Source of the DNA: Muribaculaceae bacterium
GTDB taxonomy: Bacteria; Bacteroidota; Bacteroidia; Bacteroidales; Muribaculaceae
Reading direction: 5' to 3'
Assembly: GCA_017436845.1 (NCBI GenBank)
Contig: JAFSCJ010000016.1
Coordinates: forward strand, 62,001 to 126,000
DNA: 64,000 nt
Shown one piece after another: positions 1-9,384 of the stretch (the first letter of the stretch is position 1; the number at the start of each line of letters is the position of its first letter). The notes beneath the pieces are model-generated. The model searched no databases. It was not told the DNA's origin and saw only the letters and a list, made by a program, of their open reading frames with translations. The translations under genes and the position numbers were made by a program.

Positions 1-1241
1 TGGGCTATCATTCTCATGGATTATATTCAACTCCTAATGGAGGTTCTCATATTGAATATCCTGAGGTGTGGGAGACCTATTCAGGTGATAGTTTGATGTT
101 GAGGTATGAGTATGATTCACAGCGATATAATGCCGATATTGTGCGCTCGATTATATATGGATATATACCAGGCGGTTCACGCATGAATACGTCAATGGAT
201 CATCATCGAGGAAATTTATTGCGTAAATCATATTACAAAGGAGATAAAATATATAAAGTCGAGGGATATGACTATCGTATAGTTGAGGATAATAACACTC
301 CTGATTTTTGTGGTGATTTCTATAGAATATTAAATGTTGAAGGAACAACACATCCAATATTAGGCGATTCAATAAATGGCGATTATGCAACATGTCTTTA
401 TAAATTGATACCATATAATAAAGGGTTATCTCGAAGTTATACGCATGAGTATCTAAATGGTATTGATGATACCTATGAGGATTTAACTGCAGATTTTAGC
501 GATACGATAAGATATGCTTATTTTAATTCAGGCTATAGTGATAGCCCGATTAGTAATTCGGTGAGTAGTAAAACAATCAAAAATTCCAAAGGAGAAACGG
601 AAACGACCTATTATACATATTTATATGTTAATAATTATGGATTTGTTTCATTACCGGAGACAGAGGTAACAGTGTGTAACGGAAAGATAATTAAGGCAAT
701 TAGGATGGAATATGACGAAAATAATCGATTGAAGAGTACATATAAGATACCATTTGGGGTTAATGTCGAGTCTCGTTTTTTACTTGGAAACAGTTGTGAA
801 ACTTCTCAAGCATTATTAGAAAAAATAAACATTCCCGAATATTCATTTAGGTATGATAATGATGGAAATATTATAGAAATATCCTATAATGGCATCCCAC
901 TTGCATCATATTTGTGGAGTTATCAAGGAAGCCATCCTGTTGTGGAAATTAAAAATATCGGTTATGATGAAATGGTGTCTCAATTGCCATCAGCATTAAC
1001 ACCCGCTATATTGTCAAATAGGTGTGACATAACCGAAAATGAATTAAACGCCATAAGATTATTGTTCCCTGAAAATGATGTTGTAACAATGACATATCAT
1101 TGGTTGGTCGGAGTTACATCATTAACCGATTCGCGAGGAGTGGTAACAAAGTATAATTATGACACTTTTGGGCGATTAAATCAAGTTAAAGACTATAATA
1201 ATTATTTTATACATCAGTATATTTATAATTATGCCAAATAA
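1..1241 (+). CDS. YD-repeat (RHS-type) protein, C-terminal part; 5' end outside window
   Basis: The reading frame is open from base 3 of the window, so the GTG at 66 is not a real start and the gene begins upstream. The visible part (about 413 residues) is tyrosine- and aspartate-rich. It carries YD-repeat-like units such as YDENNRLKSTY, YRYDNDGNIIEISYNG and YNYDTFGRLNQV near the end, as in RHS/YD proteins that form a secreted beta-barrel shell. It stops after YIYNYAK with no RHS core (no DPxG) and no toxin tip, so it looks like an accessory YD protein. The next gene starts 12 bases downstream and the RHS gene follows, which suggests one secretion/toxin operon. Exact function unknown. Confidence 0.65.
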   Translation, partial: GYHSHGLYSTPNGGSHIEYPEVWETYSGDSLMLRYEYDSQRYNADIVRSIIYGYIPGGSRMNTSMDHHRGNLLRKSYYKGDKIYKVEGYDYRIVEDNNTPDFCGDFYRILNVEGTTHPILGDSINGDYATCLYKLIPYNKGLSRSYTHEYLNGIDDTYEDLTADFSDTIRYAYFNSGYSDSPISNSVSSKTIKNSKGETETTYYTYLYVNNYGFVSLPETEVTVCNGKIIKAIRMEYDENNRLKSTYKIPFGVNVESRFLLGNSCETSQALLEKINIPEYSFRYDNDGNIIEISYNGIPLASYLWSYQGSHPVVEIKNIGYDEMVSQLPSALTPAILSNRCDITENELNAIRLLFPENDVVTMTYHWLVGVTSLTDSRGVVTKYNYDTFGRLNQVKDYNNYFIHQYIYNYAK

Positions 1242-1253
1242 AATAAAAGAGAT

Positions 1254-2492
1254 ATGAAACATAGATTTATAATATTGATAACGATTATAGTAGGAGCTAT
1301 GGAATTAGCATCTGCATCAGACTTTATGCTGACAAAGGAATTGAATTTTCCTCGTAGTGGAGACAGATTCCTTAGACAAGAATTGCAGTCGTTTAACAGT
1401 AAGATTTATGTGGGAGATAATTGTTTATGGGATTTCTCAACAACAAAAATCACGCCTGCGCAAGTCGAGACTCGTTATGTTTCTCGAGCAGATACAATGA
1501 TAGTAGAAGTAGAAAATCGGGAGCAACGATTTTATTCAATAACACGGGATACGATATCACTTTATCGTCAGGCATCATCCGGGAAACTTATGAAATTTTA
1601 TAGACATAAACCTATAATGAGTTTCCCAATGAAATTAGGAACTCGGATTGATGGTTGTTTTTGGGGAGAAGGGAGAATGGATTTATCCAAGTATGTGCGA
1701 CATGTAGGAAAAACGACGATAGAAATAGTAGGAAGAGGGCGGATGATAACCCCGGAAATGGATTCATTAAGACATGTTTTGTTATTAAAAGAGACAAGTA
1801 TTGGAGCCATAACAATAACTAAAGATTTTTCAATATCATTGGCCGAAACAAAAGACTCAACAATGTTAAGTAATGATACGATAAATACATGGTTGCATAA
1901 TGATAGCATAACCGGAAAACTCGAGATATTAAAGTGGTATGCTCGAGGTTATCGTTATCCTATAATAGAGAATAGAAAAATAATTTCCTATTGTAAAGGA
2001 ATTGCAATAGATTCAATAAATGTAGTATATTATCATTCTATCGCATCTCAAAAATATGATCTTAATGAAGATTTGGTAAATGATTCTTTGCGTCAAAAGG
2101 AAAATGAGGAGGCATTTGATTGTTTATTTGATGGTATGCCACAATCAAAATCAATAGCGCAAATAAAATCGTTAGGGAGCGATCTTTCTAAAAATAGAGC
2201 TTCATCAACAAATAGTGTTATTGAGCAAGAGACAATCAGAGGAGAATGGTGTGAGTTGTATCCTCGAGTAGTGAGCCAATCAACAACCCTAAGCTATTAT
2301 ATGACAAACGGAAATGATCTTGAAATAAGTATTTTTTCTCCTTCAGGAGTATTGATGTGGCAAAAAACTATATCTAATCTTGATAGTTCAGGCTCAATAG
2401 AATGTTCTACTGCTGAATTAGTTCCGGGAGATTACCTCTTGATTTGTGTCATAGGAGAAAAACGATACTCTTTCAAGTTTGTAAAGAAATAA
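1254..2492 (+). CDS. Secreted protein with a T9SS-like C-terminal sorting domain
   Basis: 412 residues. The N-terminus has a signal peptide (MKHRFIILITIIVGAMELASA). The body has no motif I recognise. The last roughly 75 residues (SIFSPSGVLMWQKTI, then GDYLLICVIGEKRYSFKFVKK in the final strand) resemble the beta-sandwich type A sorting domain of the type IX secretion system, with the usual G-x-Y-hydrophobic strand and lysine end. It lies between a YD-repeat protein and the RHS protein, with gaps of 12 and 57 bases. A role in surface display or assembly of the RHS proteins is possible but inferred only from position. Confidence 0.55.
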   Translation: MKHRFIILITIIVGAMELASASDFMLTKELNFPRSGDRFLRQELQSFNSKIYVGDNCLWDFSTTKITPAQVETRYVSRADTMIVEVENREQRFYSITRDTISLYRQASSGKLMKFYRHKPIMSFPMKLGTRIDGCFWGEGRMDLSKYVRHVGKTTIEIVGRGRMITPEMDSLRHVLLLKETSIGAITITKDFSISLAETKDSTMLSNDTINTWLHNDSITGKLEILKWYARGYRYPIIENRKIISYCKGIAIDSINVVYYHSIASQKYDLNEDLVNDSLRQKENEEAFDCLFDGMPQSKSIAQIKSLGSDLSKNRASSTNSVIEQETIRGEWCELYPRVVSQSTTLSYYMTNGNDLEISIFSPSGVLMWQKTISNLDSSGSIECSTAELVPGDYLLICVIGEKRYSFKFVKK

Positions 2493-2549
2493 TGGTAATG
2501 ATATAGGAGAATCGGAGAATAATCATTAAATTGCAAAACGGAAATCATA

Positions 2550-5500
2550 ATGGGAAAAGGTCTATACATAAAAACGATTATACTGATTCTTTTGGCTATA
2601 TCGGGAATAACGGTATATAGTCAGAGTTCGGAATATAATTATGTGATGCGTGTGAGTCCCTTGTCAGGGAGCACCTCCACACCGGGCGCATTTTATGATG
2701 TATCGGTAGTAGATGTCGATTATTATGATGGCTTGGGGCGTTTGACATCGCATGTATCGGTAGGGAGTTCCGGAGATTATATGGATATGTGTGATTACCG
2801 CACATATGACCATCGCGGACGCGTCAGTTGTCAGTACCTTCCGATATTGACGTCAAATAATGATGGTCGTATGCCTTCAGGCTATCTGCCTACGCTGTCT
2901 CAAGACTATTATGGCGACAGCTATGCTTATCGCGAAACAGAATATGATGTGATAAATCCCGAGCGCATAACCCGCGAGGTCGGACCGGGCGAGGCGTGGC
3001 ACAGCGGAAATCGCACTCAAGAAGTACGCTATCGATATAATGATCAAAGTGTGACCTATGGATGTGTTCTGTATGATGTAAATGCCACAGGTCAACTTGT
3101 GAATAAAGGGAAGTACAACAGTGGCACCCTTCGCGTAACCGAGACAGAAGATGAAAACGGAGATATCACCCTTGAGTTTACCGACAAAGGCGGTCGCAAA
3201 CTCCTTCAACGACGTCTCCAAGGAGCAACCACGGCAGATACCTATTGGGTGTATGACATTTACGGTTTGTTGCGCTATGTGTTAAGTCCGCAAGTATCTA
3301 CACGCATGAGCGTTCAAGGTCAGATATCGGAAACCGATATAAATAATCTGTGCTATAAATATGTTTATGATGATCGCGGACGATGTATAGAGCGCAAACT
3401 CCCCGGAGTGGCAACAGTCTATTATGTTTATGACAAACTAAACAGAGTGGTATTTAGTCAGGATGGCGAACAACGACTTAATTCAGAATGGCGAGTAACG
3501 AAATATGACCATCATCATCGTCTTGCAGTAGAGGGGCGCGCCATCCTCACCGGCGAGACACGTGCCGGCTTGCAAAGCGAGTGGGGCGATAAACTTATGG
3601 AGGAGACTTATACACCTTCCCTTGGGATGGAATATCAATTGATGTACACCAATAGTTGCGGACCGGCAAACTTTACCGCCGATCGAGCCTACTATTATGA
3701 TGACTACAGCCATTGGGAAGATTATGTCTCGATACCCACCGATAGTCGCTATCGAGATTGTACAACATTATCGGCCCAAGGGTATCTTACCGGCGAAGCC
3801 GTTACCGATTATACCGGCAACATCTATGTAACACTCCATGTCAAAGATGAAAAAGGGAACGAAGTCTTGTATGCCAAACGTGATTTATGGGGCCAGGATT
3901 ATCTTTATGCCACATTTACACGATATGATTTCAGAAACAACCCAGTTTCACGCACCAACTTGTATCAACGATTGGCTGAGCAGGAAGCTTATGAGACACA
4001 TACAATAGAAAGCACCTATGGTTATGACTTCAGAGATCGTTTAGTTTCTCGTAGTCATCGTTATGGTACCGGCTCCGCCTGTTACAACTACCTTACTTAT
4101 GATGACCATGGACGGGTAATTCGCTCCGGAATCAGCAAGCACAGGTCGGAATATGGATATGACATTCGCAACCGTCAGACGAGCCACACATCTCCGAGCT
4201 TTTCCCAGATGCTCGAATATGAAAGCCCGAGTGTTGAAGGAGCACAAGCTCGCTATGATGGGAGTCTATCGGCAATCCAAGAGACACGCTATGTCGACAC
4301 CATTCCGGAGTGGCATTATCGAAAGATTTATTATGACCAATCAGGACAAATCACAGAGATCGACGACAGCGACTCGTTGCGCATGAACGAGTCTTATGAA
4401 TATGACTTAAACGGAAATATCACCCGCATACGTCGAGGCTCTTCCGGTGAGTTGTATGATGATGTATATTTAGGATACACTGGAAATCAATTGATATACG
4501 TAGTAGATGATGCCGATTATGATAGCTATTTAGGTGAAATTCCCCAATATAACAGTTCCAGCTTATTGGACACCTTGACGTATGATAGCAAAGGACGTTT
4601 GCTTAGCGACCGTTCACAAGGGATATGGGAAATCAGCTATTACCCCAACGACCTCCCTCGAGAAATCCTCATGACCAATGCCGAGAGATTGGTCAACACC
4701 TATCACAGCGACGGGAGCAAACACAGCGACTATCGCCGCATCCGTTACATGAAGACCGTTATGCAGATAGATGCCAACGGCGATACCGTTTATGTCGAAC
4801 AACCTGCCTACAAGACCATATATCGTTACTATGTCGGGAACTCCGTCAGAGAGAATAATGCACCCACCCGATTCTATACCGAAGATGGCTATTTTGAATA
4901 TTATCGAGGAGTCGCAACATTTCATTACTATGTGCGCGATTACTTGGGTAGTATCCGTGCGATAGTCAACTATGACGGCGAGGTCGAGCAGACAGTCGAT
5001 TACCTGTCGACCGGCATCCCCATCAAAGGAGGAAAAGGAGAAATCATCGACGACCGCTTGCACACCGGTAAGCAGTATCTGAGCCTGAACGGCAGCTTGT
5101 TGTATGACAACGTGGCCCGCTACTACAGCCCCGTTCATGGCCGCTTCATTACCCCCGATGCCCTCTCGGGCGACTATCCCCACATTTCCCACTACTCCCA
5201 TTGCGCCAACAACCCATTATCCATCATCGATCCAACCGGAATGTTTAATATCGATGAAATTGCGGATAATACAAATTATGGTGTTGTAATGGTTGTTCGT
5301 ACAGATTATAAAGATGAAGATAAAAGGATGAATAGCACAGGATTAGGATTGTCTGTTAATACTGCAAAAAACAATAATATCCCAATTGTTATTGTTGACG
5401 ATTTGTCTGATTTTAGTTTGGCATTGTCGGCAATTAATGCTATTGAGACATCAGTAACAACATATGTATTATTATCTCACGGGACAGAAGGTCAATTTAA

Positions 5501-5864
5501 TATTGGGAACACCGCTATAACATCTAAAACTGATGTTAGCACATTAAAGCATGGATTAAGTGAGAAAAATGTCTTTTTATATAGTTGTCAGTCTGCAGCA
5601 GGCGAATCTGGCTCTAATTTATTAGAGAATTTTTCAGAACAAACCTCTTCAATAGTCATAGGTTCAGGACATAATATGCGAGGAGGATATAAATTTGACG
5701 GAAGTTCTGATTTGACAAAAATAAAAACAAGCATAATAGATGGTCTATTAAATGTTGAAATACAAAATGATTTCAAAATTTCCATAAAAGGAGATAGGTC
5801 AACAGAAATATATAATTTTAGATTAACAAAAGATGGCTCGCTAATGTGGGATCTTGAAAATTAA
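2550..5864 (+). CDS. RHS polymorphic toxin with clan CD peptidase-like C-terminal tip
   Basis: 1104 residues. The signal peptide (residues 1-25, ending VYSQ) is followed by a DUF6443-like start (YNYVMRVSPLSGS, then YYDGLGRLTSHV) and many YD repeats. The RHS core at about residues 795-898 contains DYLGSIRAIVNYDGE, ARYYSPVHGRFITPDALS and the closing NPLSIIDPTGM. The roughly 205 residues after DPTGM are the variable toxin region. They show two hydrophobic strands ending in catalytic-type signatures, YVLLSHGTEG (His977) and VFLYSCQSAAG (Cys1013), the His-Gly/Cys pattern of clan CD peptidases (caspases, CHAT). The core is GC-rich while the tip is AT-rich, the usual mosaic of exchangeable tips. The following secreted protein is the likely immunity partner. 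RHS identity is certain; the tip activity is inferred. Confidence 0.88.
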   Translation: MGKGLYIKTIILILLAISGITVYSQSSEYNYVMRVSPLSGSTSTPGAFYDVSVVDVDYYDGLGRLTSHVSVGSSGDYMDMCDYRTYDHRGRVSCQYLPILTSNNDGRMPSGYLPTLSQDYYGDSYAYRETEYDVINPERITREVGPGEAWHSGNRTQEVRYRYNDQSVTYGCVLYDVNATGQLVNKGKYNSGTLRVTETEDENGDITLEFTDKGGRKLLQRRLQGATTADTYWVYDIYGLLRYVLSPQVSTRMSVQGQISETDINNLCYKYVYDDRGRCIERKLPGVATVYYVYDKLNRVVFSQDGEQRLNSEWRVTKYDHHHRLAVEGRAILTGETRAGLQSEWGDKLMEETYTPSLGMEYQLMYTNSCGPANFTADRAYYYDDYSHWEDYVSIPTDSRYRDCTTLSAQGYLTGEAVTDYTGNIYVTLHVKDEKGNEVLYAKRDLWGQDYLYATFTRYDFRNNPVSRTNLYQRLAEQEAYETHTIESTYGYDFRDRLVSRSHRYGTGSACYNYLTYDDHGRVIRSGISKHRSEYGYDIRNRQTSHTSPSFSQMLEYESPSVEGAQARYDGSLSAIQETRYVDTIPEWHYRKIYYDQSGQITEIDDSDSLRMNESYEYDLNGNITRIRRGSSGELYDDVYLGYTGNQLIYVVDDADYDSYLGEIPQYNSSSLLDTLTYDSKGRLLSDRSQGIWEISYYPNDLPREILMTNAERLVNTYHSDGSKHSDYRRIRYMKTVMQIDANGDTVYVEQPAYKTIYRYYVGNSVRENNAPTRFYTEDGYFEYYRGVATFHYYVRDYLGSIRAIVNYDGEVEQTVDYLSTGIPIKGGKGEIIDDRLHTGKQYLSLNGSLLYDNVARYYSPVHGRFITPDALSGDYPHISHYSHCANNPLSIIDPTGMFNIDEIADNTNYGVVMVVRTDYKDEDKRMNSTGLGLSVNTAKNNNIPIVIVDDLSDFSLALSAINAIETSVTTYVLLSHGTEGQFNIGNTAITSKTDVSTLKHGLSEKNVFLYSCQSAAGESGSNLLENFSEQTSSIVIGSGHNMRGGYKFDGSSDLTKIKTSIIDGLLNVEIQNDFKISIKGDRSTEIYNFRLTKDGSLMWDLEN
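5070..5246 (+). repeat. RHS core repeat, copy 1
   Basis: This GC-rich end of the RHS core is the reference copy. Bases 5070-5140 are identical to 8282-8352 and 11072-11142 (71 bp, three copies). Bases 5156-5246 are identical to 9603-9693 (91 bp). These are likely sites for homologous exchange of toxin tips. Confidence 0.9.
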
Positions 5865-5874
5865 TAAAGATGAT

Positions 5875-6642
5875 ATGAAAACTATTAGATTGATACTATT
5901 AATATTTTTAGCTATGTTTATTTGTAATGAGATGCCAGCGCAAAGTCGCACGGAAAAGACTTTGTTGTTGCAAGGCTATAAAAAATATCAGACATTCAAT
6001 GAATTTAAGATGAGAGGCGAAGGTGTTGCAGTTGATACACCATTTGTATATGTCAAAAAAGAGGGACAAAAAATTACTACACGAATTTCCAATAATATTG
6101 ATAGCGCAATTGTTTATGTAAAGGAGGGTAAGTATTGGAAAAATGTCATTTCGTGCGCTTTTAATAATTTCGGACATCCAGATTTGAATTGTTTATGTAT
6201 AGATGGTCCTGAGACTCCACATGAATATATTCGATATATATCTAATGATACAATAATGTGTTTGTACTATTTCTTAGAAAGTCCACAAAAAGATATTGAA
6301 CATAAGATATTGAGTATAGAATTAATTACTCCCGGGAAAATAGTTGAAATATTTAGAGACGAAGATCAAAAATTCATCCCATATAAAGATGATTTAAATA
6401 TAATCTTGAGCGAGATAAAATCAGTACAAAACAGGTACGATTTAAGTAAGGCAACATATATTGATGATAAGGAAAAGATGATTTCTGTTTATCAAATAAG
6501 TTTATATCCCGATAAAATGATTATGATAAATCCAAAAGGAGATAAAATTACATATCGCTATAAGTCATTGAAATTATATGGAATAACTCCTGATTATGTA
6601 AGCAATATAAAAAAACTTATTAGGAAATATTATTCGGATTGA
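5875..6642 (+). CDS. Secreted protein, candidate immunity to the upstream RHS tip
   Basis: About 255 residues. An upstream ATG at 5854 lies inside the toxin gene. The ATG at 5875 is preferred because it starts directly on a good signal peptide (MKTIRLILLIFLAMFICNEMPAQ), 10 bases after the toxin stop. The mature part has no family signature that I recognise; it is mixed alpha/beta with many lysines and ends IRKYYSD. Its place right after the toxin tip and its AT-rich composition suggest a periplasmic immunity protein, which would fit a toxin that acts or is imported through the envelope. Inference from position only. Confidence 0.6.
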   Translation: MKTIRLILLIFLAMFICNEMPAQSRTEKTLLLQGYKKYQTFNEFKMRGEGVAVDTPFVYVKKEGQKITTRISNNIDSAIVYVKEGKYWKNVISCAFNNFGHPDLNCLCIDGPETPHEYIRYISNDTIMCLYYFLESPQKDIEHKILSIELITPGKIVEIFRDEDQKFIPYKDDLNIILSEIKSVQNRYDLSKATYIDDKEKMISVYQISLYPDKMIMINPKGDKITYRYKSLKLYGITPDYVSNIKKLIRKYYSD

Positions 6643-6648
6643 TATATT

Positions 6649-7143
6649 ATGGAACCTCAGAAAGAACAAGCGAAAATTATATTGCCAGAGGAATCCTTTT
6701 ATTTAGCAGAGAGTAAAGATAAGGATGGGCAAATGGTGTTAATGGTTATAAATTCATCATTAAGACATAGGCGAGACGATGCTATATTAAAGCAAGTTTT
6801 TGGATATTATTGTTCTATATTTTTTGATTATGAAGATGTGGATGATAATCGTTGGCCTACATCAGAGGAGTTTTCTGTAATGAGGGATTATGTAGAACGA
6901 GTGGATAAAGCAATAAAAAATGATATGAATCACCCCAATGCTTTATTCGTTGCACGAATAACTCATGCCGGAACTTGTCAGATGATTTGGATGCTCAATA
7001 ATCCGGATATCACCATTGAATATTTGGATCGAGTTATAGCGAATAAAGAACAAGAAAGAGAATTTGAATATCAAATTGAGTCAGATGTTGAATGGGATTC
7101 AATAGGGTATTTCTTGCAAGATTTTCCAGAGAAAGAAGAATAA
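6649..7143 (+). CDS. DUF695-like cytoplasmic protein, candidate immunity
   Basis: 164 residues, no signal peptide. The layout is compatible with DUF695-type proteins: an early LAESKDKDGQMVLMVINSSL strand segment, a central helix, then VARITHAGTCQMIWMLNN, and a C-terminal YQIESDVEWDSIGYFLQDFPE with the Y-x-I-x-x-D-x-E-W pattern. DUF695 proteins often sit in polymorphic-toxin immunity clusters. It starts 6 bases after the previous gene and is probably co-transcribed. No cognate toxin tip is left beside it, so it may be an orphan immunity gene. The family call is from motif memory and not verified. Confidence 0.55.
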   Translation: MEPQKEQAKIILPEESFYLAESKDKDGQMVLMVINSSLRHRRDDAILKQVFGYYCSIFFDYEDVDDNRWPTSEEFSVMRDYVERVDKAIKNDMNHPNALFVARITHAGTCQMIWMLNNPDITIEYLDRVIANKEQEREFEYQIESDVEWDSIGYFLQDFPEKEE

Positions 7144-7193
7144 TCAACCTATTATAGTATGAAACGGATATGATTTTATAATACGATAAAGAT

Positions 7194-7344
7194 ATGATTA
7201 GGAAAATACTTAATATAGGCGCACTATTGTTAACATGTTGCACACAAAAGGAAAGCATCATAACGATTGCATAACGTTATTGATAATGTGCGAACAGAAA
7301 TCGAGACAAAACCGAATATAAAAATTAATGATTTATATAAATAA
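7194..7344 (+). pseudogene. Remnant of a small lipoprotein gene
   Basis: An ATG at 7194 opens a lipoprotein-type signal (MIRKILNIGALLLTCCTQKES) that ends at a stop at 7274. A shifted frame continues with DNVRTEIETKPNIKINDLYK up to a stop at 7344. The two pieces read like one short lipoprotein broken by a frameshift, probably a decayed immunity gene. Alternatively the first 26 codons are a chance ORF. Confidence 0.3.
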
Positions 7345-7357
7345 TAAATTTAATATT

Positions 7358-8047
7358 ATGTATTTTATAATCAAAAGAGAAAATAATTCTAAAATAATAG
7401 GAACTGATTTCCCTCAAGCGTGGAAATTCACTAAGGAATATAAAAAAGAATGTGATGATGCTAATGGGATTTATTCATTTTTTAAACGAATTCAGAAAAA
7501 TGAAAGACCTGATTTTATGCCAAATTTAGGAGGGTTTATTTTATCAGGACGAGCAAAACTTACCAACATAGTTTCCACTACTATACCTATGTTGCACATG
7601 GATAACGAAGCAAAAGAAGTATTTTCTGTCTGTAATTTAGGTGATAGTGAGTTTTATAAAGCACAATTATATATAAAACAGCGAAAGATATTTACACAAA
7701 TCTTGGATTATTATTATCTATGTTCATTTATTGATATTTTGGATTATATATATTTCCCAGGAACAATATTTAGACATGAAATTAACCTGGTGGAAAAACA
7801 GAATGTTTATGTAACCGGATTAAGTTCATTTTCTGCATATGAAGAATATTGGCAACAAAACAATAAAGGTCTAATTTATCCCCAAACAATAACTTTGAAA
7901 GAAGGATTTGATAAAACATTAGATTATTTTATAATTCCTAAATTAAATATTTTTTATGGTATTGCGAGTGAAAAATTAAAAACAATGATAGAGGATAATG
8001 GCATAACCGGTCTGAGATTCGAGCCAATCGAAATTATATTCAAATAA
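7358..8047 (+). CDS. Imm11/DUF1629-like candidate immunity protein
   Basis: About 229 residues from the ATG at 7358 (MYFIIKRENN); a further in-frame ATG lies at 7328. The protein is cytoplasmic. Its end, IASEKLKTMIEDNGITGLRFEPIEIIF, matches the pattern I know from Imm11 (DUF1629) immunity proteins: an ISxxLKxxIExxGITGxxFxP helix-strand. The region before it (PQTITLKEGFDKTLDYFIIP) also fits. It sits among displaced RHS tips but no toxin immediately precedes it, so it is probably an orphan kept after its toxin was lost. Very low GC. Confidence 0.6.
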   Translation: MYFIIKRENNSKIIGTDFPQAWKFTKEYKKECDDANGIYSFFKRIQKNERPDFMPNLGGFILSGRAKLTNIVSTTIPMLHMDNEAKEVFSVCNLGDSEFYKAQLYIKQRKIFTQILDYYYLCSFIDILDYIYFPGTIFRHEINLVEKQNVYVTGLSSFSAYEEYWQQNNKGLIYPQTITLKEGFDKTLDYFIIPKLNIFYGIASEKLKTMIEDNGITGLRFEPIEIIFK

Positions 8048-8071
8048 AATTAGTCAACGATATAGAATCTC

Positions 8072-9031
8072 ATGCGTGCAATAATGTCGGTAATATTAAT
8101 GATTGTACTGTCGGTGGCATCAGCTACCGCCGGCATCCACCATTATTGCGATTATTTGGGCAGTACGCGGGCAGTGGTCAACACTGACGGGGAGGTAGAG
8201 CAGACAGTCGATTACCTATCGACCGGTATCCCCATCAAGGGAGGCAAAGGCGAGATAATCGATGACCGCTTGCACACCGGCAAGCAGTATCTGAGCCTGA
8301 ACGGCAGCTTGTTGTATGACAACGTGGCCCGCTACTACAGCCCCGTTCATGGTCGCTTCATTACTCCTGACGCCCTCTCAAGCACTTACCCCCACATCTC
8401 CCACTATGCCCATTGCGCCAACAACCCATTGTCTATCATCGATCCAACAGGAAATGATATTGTTGTATTAAATTATGGGAATGATATAAAACATCAACAT
8501 TTAGCAATGCTTATACAAAATGAGGATCATAAATGGCAATATTATTCCATAAATGGTAATAATGTATATCTATCAGGGGAATTTAAGGGCGGAAGACCAT
8601 TTAATGATGTAGGAGTTGGAAGTTGGGATTCTCCTATTGATTTTTTTGATTCAGAATATAACGAAACACAAGGAGAAGCAGGAAAACAGAATAGAAATAT
8701 TAATAATTATGGATTTTCAGAAGGTTATCATATTAAAACTACACCAGAACAAGATGAAATAATGAGAAATAGTTTTATACAAATATCTAAAACAGAGTAT
8801 AAGTTATTAGGAAATAATTGTGCAACAGCAGTTCAAAAGGTTATGTTTGATGCAAATATTCCTGTCGCAGAATCTAAATATGAAACTATATCTATTCCTG
8901 CTAATAAATATTTAGGCGAATCTGGATATAAAATTGTAAAACCTAATTTTGACGTATATCCGAGTTCTTCATTTGAATCAATTATAAATGCTAATCCAAA
9001 TGGAGAATATATAAAACATAATAACTACTAA
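8072..9031 (+). CDS. Minimal secreted RHS tip with NNCAT thiol-peptidase-like toxin domain
   Basis: 319 residues. Its own signal peptide (MRAIMSVILMIVLSVASATA) is fused directly to the last part of an RHS core (YCDYLGSTRAVV ... RYYSPVHGRFITPDALS ... NNPLSIIDPTGN, residues about 25-127). No shell repeats are present. The toxin region has HQHLAMLIQN (His141/His143) and a later LGNNCATAVQKV (Cys250), the His-then-Cys order and NNCAT motif of permuted papain-fold enzymes; DUF4105 in this window has the same NNCAT. The DPTG motif where RHS proteins are normally processed is intact. The small membrane protein that starts 2 bases downstream is the likely immunity partner. Whether this tip works without a shell is unknown. 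Confidence 0.75.
   Translation: MRAIMSVILMIVLSVASATAGIHHYCDYLGSTRAVVNTDGEVEQTVDYLSTGIPIKGGKGEIIDDRLHTGKQYLSLNGSLLYDNVARYYSPVHGRFITPDALSSTYPHISHYAHCANNPLSIIDPTGNDIVVLNYGNDIKHQHLAMLIQNEDHKWQYYSINGNNVYLSGEFKGGRPFNDVGVGSWDSPIDFFDSEYNETQGEAGKQNRNINNYGFSEGYHIKTTPEQDEIMRNSFIQISKTEYKLLGNNCATAVQKVMFDANIPVAESKYETISIPANKYLGESGYKIVKPNFDVYPSSSFESIINANPNGEYIKHNNY
8282..8352 (+). repeat. RHS core repeat, copy 2
   Basis: These 71 bp are identical to 5070-5140 and 11072-11142; similarity extends well beyond on both sides. Encodes the KQYLSLNGSLLYDNVARYYS part of the RHS core. Confidence 0.9.
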
Positions 9032-9032
9032 G

Positions 9033-9353
9033 ATGGAATTAGATAAAAAAAATATCCGGTTGTTATTAAAAATCTCAGCATGGAAATTCAAAAAGAATTG
9101 GCGGTATTATATTAAATACTCATTGTGTAGTTTATATTTAATTGGAGGCTTTACATATATATTATGGTATTTAAAAACATCACAAGCTGATTGTTCATGG
9201 CCATTAGGAGGTATAACTATAAGAGTCATAACTATTCTTATGTATTTATTATATGTTATATTAAATCATATAATAATACATAAATTAATTAGGCATGATT
9301 TTTTATTGCTTATTGAAGTAACACTTATAGTATCCCTGATTATAATATTATAA
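9033..9353 (+). CDS. Small three-helix membrane protein, candidate immunity
   Basis: 106 residues with a basic start (MELDKKNIRLLLKISAWKFK) and three strongly hydrophobic segments near residues 28-47, 61-82 and 91-106, ending in LIVSLIIIL. It starts 2 bases after the stop of the RHS tip and is AT-rich like the tip's 3' part. Small membrane proteins directly downstream of RHS tips are a common kind of immunity protein. I recognise no family. Confidence 0.55.
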   Translation: MELDKKNIRLLLKISAWKFKKNWRYYIKYSLCSLYLIGGFTYILWYLKTSQADCSWPLGGITIRVITILMYLLYVILNHIIIHKLIRHDFLLLIEVTLIVSLIIIL

Positions 9354-9384
9354 GTCTATCCTTTTTGCGAAATGTAAAGATGTT

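Noticed and set aside
4614..5201. Long minus-strand open frame (195 codons) inside the RHS gene
   Set aside because: It is antisense to the well-supported RHS core; its openness follows from the GC-rich codon pattern, and the similar antisense frames at 9418-9648 and 10910-11140 track the repeats.
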